DNA of 64,000 nt. Source: Ascidia mentula. Taxonomy: Eukaryota > Chordata > Ascidiacea > Phlebobranchia > Ascidiidae. Under the pieces are notes generated by a model, which worked only from the letters and a program-made list of their open reading frames with translations, was not told where the DNA came from and searched no databases. The stretch is from positions 501,001 through 565,000 of the forward strand of contig OX387201.1 of assembly GCA_947561715.1 (NCBI GenBank), given 5' to 3'. This document shows positions 25,848-37,967 of this stretch, one piece after another; position 1 is the first letter of the stretch, and every line of letters begins with the position of its first letter. Position numbers and translations under genes: made by a program.

Positions 25848-28800
25848 TTTTAAACTACAATATTCCGGCGATTTCCGCCTAAAACCGGACATTTTTGTAT
25901 TGGCCAATATCTGGAAAAACTGAAAGGGGTTAACCTTGGTGTTTTTTCCAAAATCAAACGAAAATTTTATGTCTCCGATTCCGGATTAAACCGGTTTATT
26001 GATTCGAGAGGGAGGCGAGAGCGGCCCCAACCGGTTTTAGACTACAATATTCCGGCGATTTCCGCCTAAATCCGGACATTTTTGTATTGGCCAAAATCTG
26101 GAAAAACGGAAAGGGGTTAACCTTGGTGTTTTTTCCAAAATCCAACCGAAATTTTATGTCTCCGATTCCGGATTAAACCGGTTTATTGATTCGAGAGGGA
26201 GGCGAGAGCGGCCCCAACCGGTTTTAGACTACAATATTCCGGCGATTTCCGCCTAAAACCGGACATTTTTGTATTGAGCAAAATCTGGAAAAACGGAAAG
26301 GGGTTAACCTTGGTGTTTTTTCCAAAATCAAACGAAAATTTTATGTCTCCGATTCCGGATTAAACCGGTTTGTTGATTCGAGAGGGAGGCGAGAGCGGCC
26401 CCAACCGGTTTTAAACTACAATATTCCGGCGATTTCCGCCTAAAACCGGACACTTTTGTATTGGCCAAAATCTGGAAAAACGGAAAGGGGTTAACCTTGG
26501 TGTTTTTTCCAAAATCCAACGAAAATTTTATGTCTCCGATTCCGGATTAAACCGGTTTGTTGATTCGAGAGGGAGGCGAGAGCGGCCCCAACCGGTTTTA
26601 GACTACAATATTCCGGCGATTTCCGCCTAAAACCGGACATTTTTGTACTGGCCAAAATCTGGAAAAACGGAAAGGGGTTAACCTTGGTGTTTTTTCCAAA
26701 ATCAAACAAAAATTTTATGTCTCCGATTCCGGATTAAACCGGTTTATTGATTCGAGAGGGAGGCGAGAGCGGCCCCAACCGGTTTTAGACTACAATATTC
26801 CGGCGATTTCCGCCTAAAACCGGACATTTTTGTATTGGCCAAAATCTGGAAAAACGGAAAGGGGTTAACCTTGGTGTTTTTTCCAAAATCAAACGAAAAT
26901 TTTATGTCTCCGATTCCGGATTAAACCGGTTTGTTGATTCGAGAGGGAGGCGAGGGAGGCGAGAGCGGCCCCAACCGGTTTTAAACTACAATATTCCGGC
27001 GATTTCCGCCTAAAACCGGACATTTTTGTATTGGCCAATATCTGGAAAAACGGAAAGAGGTTAACCTTGGTGTTTTTTCCAAAATCAAACGAAAATTTTA
27101 TGTCTCCGATTCCGGATTAAACCGGTTTATTGATTCGAGAGGGAGGCGAGAGCGGCCCCAACCGGTTTTAGACTACAATATTCCGGCGATTTCCGCCTAA
27201 ATCCGGACATTTTTGTATTGGGCAAAATCTGGAAAAACGGAAAGGGGTTAACCTTGGTGTTTTTTCCAAAATCCAACCGAAATTTTATGTCTCCGATTCC
27301 GGATTAAACCGGTTTATTGATTCGAGAGGGAGGCGAGAGCGGCCCCAACCGGTTTTAGACTACAATATTCCGGCGATTTCCGCCTAAAACCGGACATTTT
27401 TGTATTGGGCAAAATCTGGAAAAACGGAAAGGGGTTAACCTTGGTGTTTCTTCCAAAATCAAACGAAAATTTTATGTCTCCGATTCCGGATTAAACCGGT
27501 TTGTTGATTCGAGAGGGAGGCGAGAGCGGCCCCAACCGGTTTTAAACTACAATATTCCGGCGATTTCCGCCTAAAACCGGACACTTTTGTATTGGCCAAA
27601 ATCTGGAAAAACGGAAAGGGGTTAACCTTGGTGTTTTTTCCAAAATCCAACGAAAATTTTATGTCTCCGATTCCGGATTAAACCGGTTTGTTGATTCGAG
27701 AGGGAGGCGAGAGCGGCCCCAACCGGTTTTAGACTACAATATTCCGGCGATTTCCGCCTAAAACCGGACATTTTTGTACTGGCCAAAATCTGGAAAAACG
27801 GAAAGGGGTTAACCTTGGTGTTTTTTCCAAAATCAAACAAAAATTTTATGTCTCCGATTCCGGATTAAACCGGTTTATTGATTCGAGAGGGAGGCGAGAG
27901 CGGCCCCAACCGGTTTAAAACTACAATATTCCGGCGATTTCCGCCTAAAACCGGACATTTTTGTAGTGGGCAAAATCTGGAAAAACGGAAAGGGGTTAAC
28001 CTTGGTGTTTTTTCCAAAATCAAACGAAAATTTTATGTCTCCGATTCCGGATTAAACCGGTTTGTTGATTCGAGAGGGAGGCGAGAGCGGCCCCAACCGG
28101 TTTTAAACTACAATATTCCGGCGATTTCCGCCTAAAACCGGACACTTTTGTATTGGCCAAAATCTGGAAAAACGGAAAGGGGTTAACCTTGGTGTTTTTT
28201 CCAAAATCCAACGAAAATTTTATGTCTCCGATTCCGGATTAAACCGGTTTGTTGATTCGAGAGGGAGGCGAGAGCGGCCCCAACCGGTTTTAGACTACAA
28301 TATTCCGGCGATTTCCGCCTAAAACCGGACATTTTTGTACTGGCCAAAATCTGGAAAAACGGAAAGGGGTTAACCTTGGTGTTTTTTCCAAAATCAAACG
28401 AAAATGTTATGTCTCCGATTCCGGATTAAACCGGTTTGTTGATTCGAGAGGGAGGCGAGAGCGGCCCCAACCGGTTTTAAACTACAATATTCCGGCGATT
28501 TCCGCCTAAAACCGGACACTTTTGTATTGGCCAAAATCTGGAAAAACGGAAAGGGGTTAACCTTGGTGTTTTTTCCAAAATCAAACGAAAATTTTATGTC
28601 TCCGATTCCGGATTAAACCGGTTTGTTGATTCGAGAGGGAGGCGAGAGCGGCCCCAACCGGTTTTAAACTACAATATTCCGGCGATTTCCGCCTAAAACC
28701 GGACATTTTTGTATTGGCCAATATCTGGAAAAACGGAAAGGGGTTAACCTTGGTGTTTTTTCCAAAATCAAACGAAAATTTTATGTCTCCGATTCCGGAT

Positions 28801-29674
28801 TAAACCGGTTTATTGATTCGAGAGGGAGGCGAGAGCGGCCCCAACCGGTTTTAGACTACAATATTCCGGCGATTTCCGCCTAAATCCGGACATTTTTGTA
28901 TTGGCCAAAATCTGGAAAAACGGAAAGGGGTTAACCTTGGTGTTTTTTCCAAAATCCAACCGAAATTTTATGTCTCCGATTCCGGATTAAACCGGTTTAT
29001 TGATTCGAGAGGGAGGCGAGAGCGGCCCCAACCGGTTTTAGACTACAATATTCCGGCGATTTCCGCCTAAAACCGGACATTTTTGTATTGGGCAAAATCT
29101 GGAAAAACGGAAAGGGGTTAACCTTGGTGTTTTTTCCAAAATCAAACGAAAATTTTATGTCTCCGATTCCGGATTAAACCGGTTTGTTGATTCGAGAGGG
29201 AGGCGAGAGCGGCCCCAACCGGTTTTAGACTACAATATTCCGGCGATTTTCGCCTAAAACCGGACATTTTTGTATTGGGCAAAATCTGGAAAAACGGAAA
29301 GGGGTTAACCTTGGTGTTTTTTCCAAATTCGAACGAAAAATTTATGTCGTTGATTCCGGATTAAACCGGTTTGTTGATTCGTGACGGAGGCGAGAGCGGC
29401 CCCAACCGGTTTTAAACTACAATATTCCGGCGATTTCCGCCTAAAACCGGACATTTTTTTATTGGCCAAAATCTGGAAAAACGGAAAGGGGTTAACCTTG
29501 GTGTTTTTTCCAAAATCCAACGAAAATTTTATGTCTCCGATTCCGGATTAAACCGGTTTGTTGATTCTTGACGGAGGCGAGAGCGGCCCCAACCGGTTTT
29601 AAACTACAATATTCCGGCGATTTCCGCCTTAAACCGGACATTTTTGTATTGGCCAAAATCTGGAAAAACGGAAA

Positions 29675-32600
29675 TTATTGTGATCTAATAAGTGGTAGGT
29701 GCAAATACGGACACCTCATTAGCAAAGTGATCATTGGTTTAATATCGCTTGTGTTAGTTGGCTTTCCTGAGCGGAAGTTTCACCACTAACTCTGCATCAT
29801 AGATGTTCCCTTAATATAGTTGACGTAGCAGCTTAATAAGTTGGTTAACATTGAAATAGGGATGGTTTTGGACTGCATACAGCAATAGTATGGAAGGAAT
29901 GTGTGAGTTGGTATAAACTTCGGTGAAATTAGTGAAAAAACGAGGTTAATTCAGGTTTATGAAAATAGCGCTGTCGTTTTCCCCTTCGTTCCAACACAGT
30001 CTTATGGTTTCCAAACCTGAAAGCCAAATTTTTAATTTAGCTTTCACTAAATTGTTCATACTCCCTGATAAAGGCTGCTGCATAACAGACGTAACGTAGA
30101 TACAATAAAAATTGCTAGAACAGCACTAATCAGAAGTTAACTGCTATTAAATATTGGTTTACCGAGGCTTGCAACGTAATTTAAACAAAAAATAATCGAC
30201 CTATATATCAACTTTGATCTGCTGCAACCGCCGCGAAAATATTTAAACTTGGATTTCACAAAAGTCATTTTCATCGGAATTCGTTCCAGATTTATTGTAT
30301 TGGGTTCTGCGGAGTTGGACTTGGTTTAAAAGCCACCGCACCACGTCAAGGTACCAACCCTCGCGGTGGGTCTCATCTAAGTCAGTAGAGAGACCCTCGT
30401 TCGGCGCAGAACCACAACCGAAACGAGGAAAACAGACTGGCCCGGATTGGGCGTCATGTGTTGCAGAACATTCAAAGTCATTGTTATAACAAAATGAAAT
30501 TTCCAAAGGATATGATTGATTGGAACGGAGTTTCGATGAAGGTAAGTTCTGCAAAACAAATATTGCGTCAATGGAAATGTAAGTATGGTTGAAAAATAAC
30601 AGATGCAGAAATACATCAACATGTAGCCAACAATCACAACTGAATAACCTTCTGGCTCTAGTTTAAACTGCCAGCCTGTTTAAATAATTCTTTGTGATGT
30701 AAAGTAAAGCTGACGGCAGTGGTTCACAACGTTAAGTGCGTAGAGATTCCAGATAACACAATGAAATATTCACTCTGATCGGCTGATCTAGTAAGGTACA
30801 ACACCCCCCGGAGAACTGGTCTGAATATACATGGAAACGAAAGGATAGAAATGATGTGTCCTTAATTTGTTTGAAGAGGAAAACGATAAAGACGCGAAAA
30901 CACACAACAGGATTACAGGAATTAAATTCTTAATTCGTTCATTGGGTGATATTGTTAATTCATGAAAAGTTATGGCTTTAAATATTTTATTCTTGCGTAT
31001 TTGATGTACGCGTGAACATTAAGATCATTCGTACAATGAAAAAATTATTTTATCCAAGAATATTTAGTTTTAATTAATTGTTTGCTATTTTTCACATTTA
31101 TTTTTTAAACATTGGTGACTTTACATTATGTTTTAATATGTTGCATTTTTTCAGACTTGTCGAAATCCGGTCTTCCGCCTGGTGAAAAATTGCTTCTGTA
31201 ACAAAAAAAAAGTGGAACCACTGCCGACCCTGCTGGCGCACAGACGAATAATAATAGAATCTTGCCTCGAACTGACTGATCTGGATACAAGCGTCGCTTA
31301 GGCCTAGTAACAAAGTAAAAAGTGAGTCGGAGTGTTTTTAACCACAGAATACTTGGGAGAAACGAAGTTCTTACAGAACATCGCCCGCCCAGTGGTTCAG
31401 TGGTGATTCCCCCAAGGCGACAAAACCAAAAATCGAAGATTGATTAAAACTAAATTAAGTTAACCTAGAAGTTAGTGAGGGGCAAAAAAGGGCATGACCA
31501 GATCAAGAAGGACATGTACACACATAAAAATTCGTCGAATTACTTTGAATAAAAATTTAAAAAAAAATATACCCTTAACCCCTTATATAAAGACGCTTCC
31601 CACATGTACACGCCTCCAGTAAAATGATCTGGCCAAAACCCGAACACTCAAACACCGCTCCCTACTTTTACGTTTAAGATAGGCGCAATAGAGGTTTAGA
31701 AAGGACCAGCGACTTTAAAAGCGTATAACTGAAAATCACCCCAAGTCACTGACCCTTGCCCATCGAGACCCCCCTCCCAACGCAAGGATTGACAACGCTG
31801 TGGTGGTGGAATAACAACTTTATCGAATGGAAATTGCGCCCTAAAATGGTGGCTCGCCAACCGTTCGGGAGCAATGCTATGCCGGCCCCTTCTACACTAC
31901 GTGCCAAAACTGGACGCCGTTGCAATAACGTTGATGGCATTTCATGCAGTCGGAGTAGCGGGTGTCCCTACTTGGTCAGCCTGCACCGCGGCCAGTGCAA
32001 TGCGGTGGAAAGGCCGTGCCAAGTGGTTCTAAGCGCCACCTACATTTAAAACTAAAGCCGATTAACAACGCGCCACCCTTAGCTACAGAGATCGAAATAA
32101 ACTAAGGTCCCTAGTGGCGCGCGAACCCAATAATATAACCTACTTTATCTACGTTACCCTTAATTAAAGAGTGCCATCGTAGTTGTAAACCTAGGGCAAT
32201 AACTGAATGGTGGCACTCCTAGCGACTTGGACCCGCTCCGCCGCCCAATTATTGTGTGAAGGCCGGTGTGGGGAGGAAGAAAAGTTTTTTGAGACCCGGG
32301 GAAATTGGGGGAGAGCAGGTCACTCACCCTATGCGAGTTAGCCTAAGTTAAGCCTAAATTTTGCCACCCCGGGTGAATCACACGACCGACTCCTAGTAAC
32401 AGACTGAAGAATAATAGAAGTTGTGGAATGTTGGTTGTAGAGGATGGACGCGCTGGTGATTTCCTCGATCGTTGTGAAGATGAATCTACGTATAAAACAC
32501 TTGTTTGTGAACAAAGCACCCCGGCATGTGCACCGGGCATCACAAAAACACCTCTAAAAAACTTTGCAGGCGTGACGTCATAAACGCATGCTAGCAGAAC

Positions 32601-33633
32601 TAACTGTTGTGAAACCGGAGAGGGCATTTCATTGGTCAGAGTAAACCTCGCGAAATATCAGAAATTATTTTTGAAGAAAACGAAGTCATCAGCTTACCTT
32701 GAATCACGTGACGACTCGAGTGGGCTTCATCCAAGTTTCTTTCTTTCCCGCGTTTTCCGAACTTGCTTCCGCATGAACTTGGTGATGACGTCACGGCGAC
32801 AAGATGTTGAACTCTTGTGGTTATCCAGATGCTTATGTAGACGTAATTGTTCGTGACGCCATATTGTCCAGTGTTCGGTGGGTTGTGACGTCATTGTGCA
32901 GAGCATGACCAAGGGCTGTGCCCAGAGGTTGCCAGCGTCGCGCGCGTTTACAATGTACAAAAATATACGAGGAAGGAAGAAGAAGCCACCGGTTGCAGAA
33001 GAACTCTCTGCTTTCTGAATCGTCACTTTCTGAATAGTTTCATCGTGCACGCAATAAACTCAGGCCTGTTAATTCCAGTTAAAAAACTCACAAGGTAAAT
33101 TTCCTTACTTGCATTTCTGCTATATCTGTTTTACATCCAACTTCCAATTACACTGCTTGTAACCTTGTGGTATGCTGTAGTGGTTTAGGCTCAAAGGCAA
33201 AAATATGTTTAAAAGCCCGTGCACTGACTTATGAACATATTTTATGCATTCAACCACTAATAATAAAGTTAGCCGACTCCTCGGTTTTGCAACTTAACTG
33301 TGCTGAATAGTTCTGTAATAACTCGTTCATCCTGCAACCGCATGTGGGCGCAGAGCGAAGCGTTTACAATAAATGTTGAAATGTTTTTTTGATGAACAAC
33401 TTGTTCCAGTTAGAAGTTGTCCATTCTTTGATCGATGAAGCAACTGAAGGCCTACAATAAAAAAACAAAAACATGGTTATATAAAAGTAATTAAATTAAT
33501 GAAGAGACAAACTGAATCGAAATTATAACCGCACGTGGTTAGGCAAGTTCTGATTCTACAATCTACAGGCGTGGAACAAAAGTGCCGAAGCAATCACAGA
33601 AAGCGCCGTCTGTTACGTCACAAGACACGCGCT
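29675..33633. other. Gene-poor stretch right of the satellite
   Basis: Nearly 4 kb without a gene I can support. Short ORFs at 30243-30554 (minus) and 30295-30489 (plus) overlap on opposite strands and match nothing I recognise. The block at about 31740-32340 is richer in G+C than its flanks and contains a short hairpin (GAGTGCCA near 32169, TGGCACTC near 32211), but shows no domain. At 32427-32582 a short plus-strand frame starting MLVVEDGRAGDF and running about 51 codons is open, with no family match. Confidence 0.4.
32573..32893. promoter_or_regulatory. Cluster of TGACGTCA (CRE/ATF-type) palindromes
   Basis: Three perfect TGACGTCA octamers at 32573-32580, 32786-32793 and 32886-32893, with a fourth at 34113-34120. 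In animals this is the full cAMP-response element bound by CREB/ATF bZIP factors. No confidently called gene start lies next to it, so a promoter role is inference. The octamer is also unusually common elsewhere in the window, which weakens a site-specific reading. Confidence 0.35.
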
Positions 33634-33636
33634 TAA

Positions 33637-33906
33637 ATGACTCGACACTGCAAACGGTTTCAAATGCCTGCTGTAGAATTGCATAATGTACAGCATTGGC
33701 CACGAAACTGCAAACATCAACTAACAGAGCAAATATGTCACCTTAAACAGTTGGAAGAACATTTTCACATGTGGGATGTGGCGGTTTTTCATCAACATAA
33801 AATCGTGGATGAATTTGAACGCAAAACAGACAAATATCTAAAAAAAAGATACAAAGTTGCAGTCAGACGCACTATAATGGACTTTAAAAGTCCTATTGCG
33901 CCATAG
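33637..33906 (+). CDS. Hypothetical small protein or terminal exon
   Basis: A 89-residue open frame directly after an in-frame TAA at 33634-33636. The sequence is rich in His, Lys and Glu, with a plausible amphipathic helical middle (QLTEQICHLKQLEEHFHMW) and a basic C-terminal third (ERKTDKYLKKRYKVAVRR). It looks more protein-like than the other short frames nearby, and an AATAAA signal follows the stop by a few bases. I recognise no family. It could be a short gene, the last exon of an unresolved gene (an acceptor-like ctgctgtag ends at 33675), or chance. Confidence 0.3.
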   Translation: MTRHCKRFQMPAVELHNVQHWPRNCKHQLTEQICHLKQLEEHFHMWDVAVFHQHKIVDEFERKTDKYLKKRYKVAVRRTIMDFKSPIAP

Positions 33907-33911
33907 TGCTA

Positions 33912-33917
33912 AATAAA
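33912..33917 (+). terminator. AATAAA downstream of small ORF
   Basis: Perfect polyadenylation hexamer six bases after the TAG of the 33637-33906 frame. In AT-rich DNA such hexamers are common, so this is only mild support for a transcript ending here. Confidence 0.25.
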
Positions 33918-35879
33918 TTTTTATGTTGATGTTATTTAGCAATGTTAAACAAGCTCTTTAGCACAAATACAATTTATTTCACGTAGAATCATCTTAACTG
34001 TAATTACCTTGAAATGCCGCGCTCCTCTCCACCTCCACTCGTCACCAACTTCACCTTCAAATGATTTTGTTCAAGAAATTTCACGAGATTTCCCTCGAAA
34101 CGTGATTGGGCGTGACGTCACGACGATTAATCGTGCGTGACAAATTGACAAAATGTTTAGTTTGATTAAAATTTAGTTATTCATGCTGGTTGTTTTATTT
34201 GCGCATGAAAATATCTGGCAAAAATTGTATACTGGTTCATGCAGAGTCTATAAGATTGCTTTTGAAATGTAATAAAACTTTTAATTCGGATTGAGTTTAT
34301 CGTGTTACAGTGCTTTTGGGATTTTCAGGATTCAAATATGACTTAACGGTTTGAATTGTGGCGATTTTCGCCGATATCATACTGACTACACAATTTTGGG
34401 AAACAATGTCTTCGGACCCTTCGGATAATCGCCCAATACGGATAATGTAATCGGACAAATCGTATCCGCATTATTCGAGTTCTAATGTAGATCAATGGCA
34501 TATTAAAGTGATATATCTCCAATTGAAAAGTTCAAAGCATCGGTCAAATATTTTTTTTTCGAACCAAATAAATTAGTTTAATGGATGTTATCATTGCTGA
34601 ACTTGAAACAACGCAGAAATCAGATGAATTCTTTTGCATTTCTGTGTTGTCTGATTGGTGGAGATGCGATGCATGAACGTGAAAGTCGCCTGGCAGTTTG
34701 CGGGCCATATATGTATTTTGACCACAACAACCGAATCTGACCACTAAGCTCCCGTAGTTCAAAGGACTTACTGTGCCAAATTTTTCATATCTTGCTCAGA
34801 CGTCCTGGGAATAGTGTTTTTTTGACACAACTTACCTGTCCTTTTTGCGTTGTGTCAACAAATATTAAAAAAACAGATGGAGGATCGTTGTAACCTCTCA
34901 AATGTCGCGCTGGTTTGGAATTGAAGCAATGAACTGTTTCTCCGCAAGCCACGTGTTTCCTTTAAAGTCCGTACAGATACACACTCAAGCTTGGAGTAGC
35001 ATCGGCGTCACCGTTGCACTGCCTCAACGCTCACATAGTAACTGTTCCAGTCTTTACGGTTTTCACCAATTTCTTTTGCATAGTTTTTACAATTGCATTT
35101 CTTACCGGCACCCACTGGTGGGCTTTACTCGAGGTTGCGAGATAATTTCCAAGATTTTTTTAATATACACATGCTTCCTTTTCATTGAATGTGGATTGTT
35201 AGAGCACTTGGGTTGGAGACGCACCCAAGTGGCCAAAAAACAAGATGACTTTTGTACGTCTCGAAAAAATGCCTCGTCCCCACTTGACTAATTAATAATA
35301 GTCTTCATAATTAAGGCAGCGTGAATTAAATATATTTAAATTTTAATCTACTGTTTCGCGCTTATTATTTGGCGTGTGTCGCTAATAATGCAGCATTCGT
35401 TTTTATTCAATTTGGACCACACAAAAAGGTCAAATTTGGGCCAGAATACTCTGATGTTACAGCTATCTAAAGCACACATGGTGGAACAAGATACAAAACA
35501 AATTGAAATTATTTAGAGATAGGTTTACACACAATGTACAATAGAAAACAAAACCATGATTAATGCAAAAGAGAAAAAATAAAACAGGCCCTTTCAAAAA
35601 ATTTGCACAGCGTTTTGAAAAGTTTTTTTATGTCAATGCATAGACAATAAATAAGAATTATATTATCAAGTAAAGTTCTTGCGGTTAATTGCAGCACAAA
35701 CCCATGTACTGGATCATCCCTAACAAACACACGAGCAAGTTCAACAATACAAGACACCGCATAATAAAGGCTTCATTACCAGCATAAGAAGGTGTCACAA
35801 AAAAGTACCTTCAAAAACAGACACACACCACAATTTGTTAAAACACTGTTTAAAAATGATAAAATATCTAATGCTGTCT
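33918..35879. other. Intergenic, MPC2 3' flank
   Basis: No gene supported. The 129-codon plus-strand frame at 34902-35291 shows no family features and ends in low-complexity composition. The part next to 35880 is presumably MPC2 3'UTR (minus strand). The segment 34340-34490 has several short variants of GGATAAT and TATCCG that look like a decayed repeat. Confidence 0.4.
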
Positions 35880-36800
35880 TTATTTCTTCTGCTTGGAATG
35901 GTAACTGAAAAATTATAAGTTTTAAATTTAAGCTTTTGGATGATGGGGTTTGACAAAGGTGTCTTGTCATGGAATTTATAATGCTTGAAAAACTGATCTT
36001 TTTAAGGCACATTAACATAACATTTACAATTAAATAACAAAACAACAATTTAAGTCGACTATTTATTGGGATTTAAGAAATTATATAAACCAGCTATTAT
36101 ATCATGCACTATATCATATGCAGCATATAGGATTCTCTACAGAACAAATCAGAGATTTTTTTTCTTACTTTGCCACTCTCAAAGCTTGGGTAAGTCCAGT
36201 CAAGCCCAAAAACAGGTTACACGAAGCCAAGAAATAATTTTTTGGGATGATGACAAAGCAATATCGAGTCCAAATGAATCCTGTCACCATCAACGATAAG
36301 GACTGGTTAAGGCTTAGTGTTTCCACAGGACGAGCTAGATCAGACATCCCAGCAAACACCAACCCCTGCGACAAAACAATGGATTACATGAATATCAATC
36401 AAACTTTTCTGTGTGTATGGCTTATAAATAAGGCATGAAAATTCATACGATGACAAAAGCTCAATGTTACAAACTTTAATATTGTGAATATTGTTAGACC
36501 ACAATGCCAAAAGCCTGCACAAAAACCATTCAGTCTTACCCATTTGCACACTGGACACCAAAAATGAATGGTCTTTGGTCCTGCAAAATAAAACATATTT
36601 AAAATATCATAAAAGCCAACATTACTTATTATTTTTACCAAGTTTGTGACATACTTCATTCAGTTAAAATAATCACAGACTGGAGAAATGCATGTGCGTT
36701 TACCTGCTGGATGATTCCATTTCTCTCTTAAAGCTGGTGATAATTTATTTTGAATTCGTTTATCCCACTTGAGAAAAGCTCGCCGAATGGCCACTGACAT
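35880..36800 (-). CDS. MPC2: Mitochondrial pyruvate carrier subunit 2
   Basis: MPC2 pairs with MPC1 in the inner mitochondrial membrane to import pyruvate. Four exons on the minus strand: 36704-36800, 36540-36580, 36169-36365 and 35880-35904, together 360 bp or 119 residues, close to human MPC2. Family signatures read cleanly across the junctions: an N-terminal amphipathic helix, WNHPAGPKTIHFWCP across exons 1-2, CKWGLVFAGMSDLARP across exons 2-3, TGFIWTRYCFVIIPKNY, and a C-terminal lysine-rich tail in the last 25-base exon. Exon 3 is followed immediately by GTAAG, so an in-frame TAA appears if the last intron is overlooked. The restored tail (RVANYHSKQKK) fits the family far better. The gene is first in a run of minus-strand genes. 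Confidence 0.95.
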
Positions 36801-37967
36801 GTTTACAGATTATATGCTTACTAGTCTGTGAATCTGCTGCAACATACGTTGGGTATAGAAAAATAGTTAGTTGCTGTTATGTTATATTTTATGTGGTACA
36901 ATTACACATGGACAAAATTATTACAAGATATACATGTTTTATCAGATTACATGAAATTGTATTTAAAAATTCACTGATGGTTTAGTTCATACAATGTGTC
37001 AAAAGACGGCCGAAACATCTGCTGTGACGTCAAGGAAAAGTAATACTTTAATTTAAGAAATGAATTCCGCTGACATATTACGTCTTACAGCACTTGGGAT
37101 TATATAAAGCAACACACGTAATGAATATTAGAACATTGTGTCATTGTATACGTGCCGCTGCACAGCACATACATGTTCGCTTGAGATGACCAAAATGTTC
37201 GCCAGCTATTTACGCATGGAATGCCTTTTACGGGATTACGAAGTCGTTGCCAATAATTAAGGGCAGAAAGTTATCGGTTTACGACACACGGTAGAGGCGC
37301 TAGAGATTTATTCTAGAATGTGGAAATAAAACGACACAGCGCGAAGTTCGAATTTGGGTGAAAAGTGAAATGTAACGGTGAAGTGCCGACTGCCGAATGA
37401 CGTAGGTGCAGTTACAACGACTGCAAATATTTTGACTCCTCGCGTAAGGCACAACTAATGGCTAACCTCATGTCAAATAATCCGATTTTTACAATGACAA
37501 CCACCAGCCCTGGCAAATATCAGCAAAGGCCACTTTCACAAAAATGTCTTAAATAAAAACAAATACATGCATTTGTATTGTTTTTTTTTTGAAAAAATGA
37601 TGCACCATGTTGTTGATGTCTTTATTCAAACCAACAAAGCACTCGAATCAAGGCAGCAAAATTGAATATTTTGTGAAAAGTAAAAAAGAGCACAAAGAAA
37701 TTTCAAGTTCTTGGCAACACTGGTGAAAGTATTAACTAAAATATGTAGAAGTTCGAATTACAAAATTTGTGAAACGTTGGTGATATTTGTTGCAACCATG
37801 GCCATACTTAATAAATATGTAATACTCAATGACAATACAAAAACAATCTGCCGAAACTGGTAAAAATTACCACTGAAATGTGCAAGCTGATTCAGAACCC
37901 CCAACCACAACGCAAGATAGCACTACGTTAATACATACATCATTAGTATATTTTCATGAGTAACATG
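36801..37967. other. Intergenic: MPC2 promoter side and transporter 3' flank
   Basis: About 1.2 kb between MPC2 and the first transporter, both on the minus strand. It holds one TGACGTCA at 37025-37032, 225 bp upstream of the MPC2 start, and a TTTATT at 37621-37626 (AATAAA on the minus strand) that could end the transporter transcript. No coding signal was seen. Confidence 0.5.

Larger units (their letters stand above)
13759..29674. repeat. 187-bp satellite array, about 85 tandem copies
   Basis: About 15.9 kb of head-to-tail monomers. The landmark ATGTCTCCGATT recurs at 13817, 14004 and 14191, giving a period of exactly 187 bp. Each monomer carries two AACCGGTT palindromes starting 40 bp apart, about a dozen CpG dinucleotides and a conserved GGAAAGGGGTTAACCTTGG block, so it is more CpG-rich than its surroundings. 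Monomers differ at a few diagnostic sites (TTTAGAC/TTTAAAC, GGCCAAAAT/GGCCAATAT/GGGCAAAAT, CAAACG/CCAACG/CCAACCG, GACATT/GACACT). Indels are rare: a 2-bp loss near 18175, a 1-bp loss near 18770 and a 9-bp duplication near 26951. The first few monomers share GGCCAGAGC instead of GGCGAGAGC, and the last two are the most diverged. Open frames on both strands are by-products of the repeat: 187 is not a multiple of three and the frames shift from copy to copy. Confidence 0.97.

Noticed and set aside
14459..28211. Repeated open frames of 60-86 codons on both strands within the satellite (for example those beginning MDFGKNTKVNPF)
   Set aside because: They are the same satellite monomer read repeatedly. 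The 187-bp period is not divisible by three, each frame closes after about one monomer, and both strands are equally open. Not a repeat protein.
13759..29674. CRISPR-like array
   Set aside because: There are no unique spacers; the whole 187-bp unit repeats, in a eukaryotic context. It is a satellite.
34902..35291. 129-codon plus-strand ORF
   Set aside because: No domain, no splice or polyadenylation context, and composition like surrounding non-coding DNA.
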